Below, in pieces: positions 5,915 through 5,957 of a DNA stretch of 5,957 nucleotides (position 1 is the stretch's first letter; every line of letters starts with the position of its first letter). The stretch is taken from NCBI GenBank assembly GCA_965120355.1, contig CBCPMX010000015.1, positions 1 through 5,957 of the forward strand, written 5' to 3'. The notes beneath the pieces were generated by a model that searched no databases, was not told where the DNA came from, and saw only the letters and a list, made by a program, of their open reading frames with translations. The DNA is from CBCPMX01 sp965120355. Its GTDB lineage: Bacteria; Bacillota; Clostridia; Oscillospirales; Oscillospiraceae. A program made the position numbers and the translations under genes.

Positions 5915-5957
5915 GTCTGCGTAGCTCAGTTGGATAGAGCGACCGCCTCCTAAGCGG
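5915..5957 (+). tRNA. tRNA-Arg (anticodon CCT), 5' part, cut by the window edge
   Basis: The first 43 bases fold as a normal tRNA: acceptor strand GTCTGCG (5915-5921), TA, D-stem GCTC/GAGC (5924-5927 with 5937-5940) around AGTTGGATA, then anticodon stem ACCGC (5942-5946) and loop CTCCTAA (5947-5953), with the opposite stem strand GCGG started at 5954. The anticodon CCT at 5949-5951 reads the arginine codon AGG. The T-arm and the 3' acceptor strand lie beyond the window. The upstream bases are AT-rich (5891-5914), as is usual for a tRNA promoter, but I see no convincing -35. Confidence 0.93.

Overview
The window looks like chromosomal DNA of an endospore-forming, GC-rich Firmicute. A gut clostridium of the Oscillospiraceae type is my best guess. 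The reasons are strong AGGAGG-type ribosome binding sites, near-consensus sigma-A promoters, G/C-rich third codon positions in the large genes, and a LysM-GH18 enzyme of the spore cortex-lytic (YaaH/SleL) type. The taxonomic placement is inference from these features, not from a marker gene.

Layout from left to right. At the left edge (1-70, minus strand) there is a short, AT-richer open frame with a Walker A-like GGTGKS motif that runs off the window. A LysM-LysM-GH18 glycosidase follows on the minus strand (91-1371). Between it and the next gene lies a strong intrinsic terminator (1416-1448, acting on minus-strand transcripts). Two overlapping minus-strand genes (3203-5125, then 1483-3219) encode the two half-transporters of a heterodimeric ABC exporter. 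The upstream subunit has Asp in place of the catalytic Walker B Glu, and the downstream subunit has the canonical Glu. The pair is transcribed from a clear promoter at 5164-5192. A second, back-to-back promoter (TTGACA, 17 nt, TATGAT at 5229-5257) drives a 114-residue protein of unknown function on the plus strand (5288-5632).

The right end (5633-5957) has no protein gene that I can support. It holds several small hairpins, a possible terminator, a decayed copy of the 5' half of a tRNA, and the first 43 bases of an intact-looking tRNA-Arg(CCT) cut by the window edge.

The two ABC subunits almost certainly work together as one exporter of the BmrCD/TM287-288 kind; the substrate cannot be read from sequence. 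The GH18 gene is separated from them by the terminator and is probably a separate transcription unit expressed during sporulation. The divergent small gene shares a 36-bp inter-promoter region with the exporter and is a candidate for co-regulation. I found no CRISPR array, insertion sequence or complete mobile element. The most unusual items are the unknown divergent protein, the charged insert of about 40 residues in the first ATPase domain, the in-register tRNA remnant, and the P-loop fragment at the left edge.
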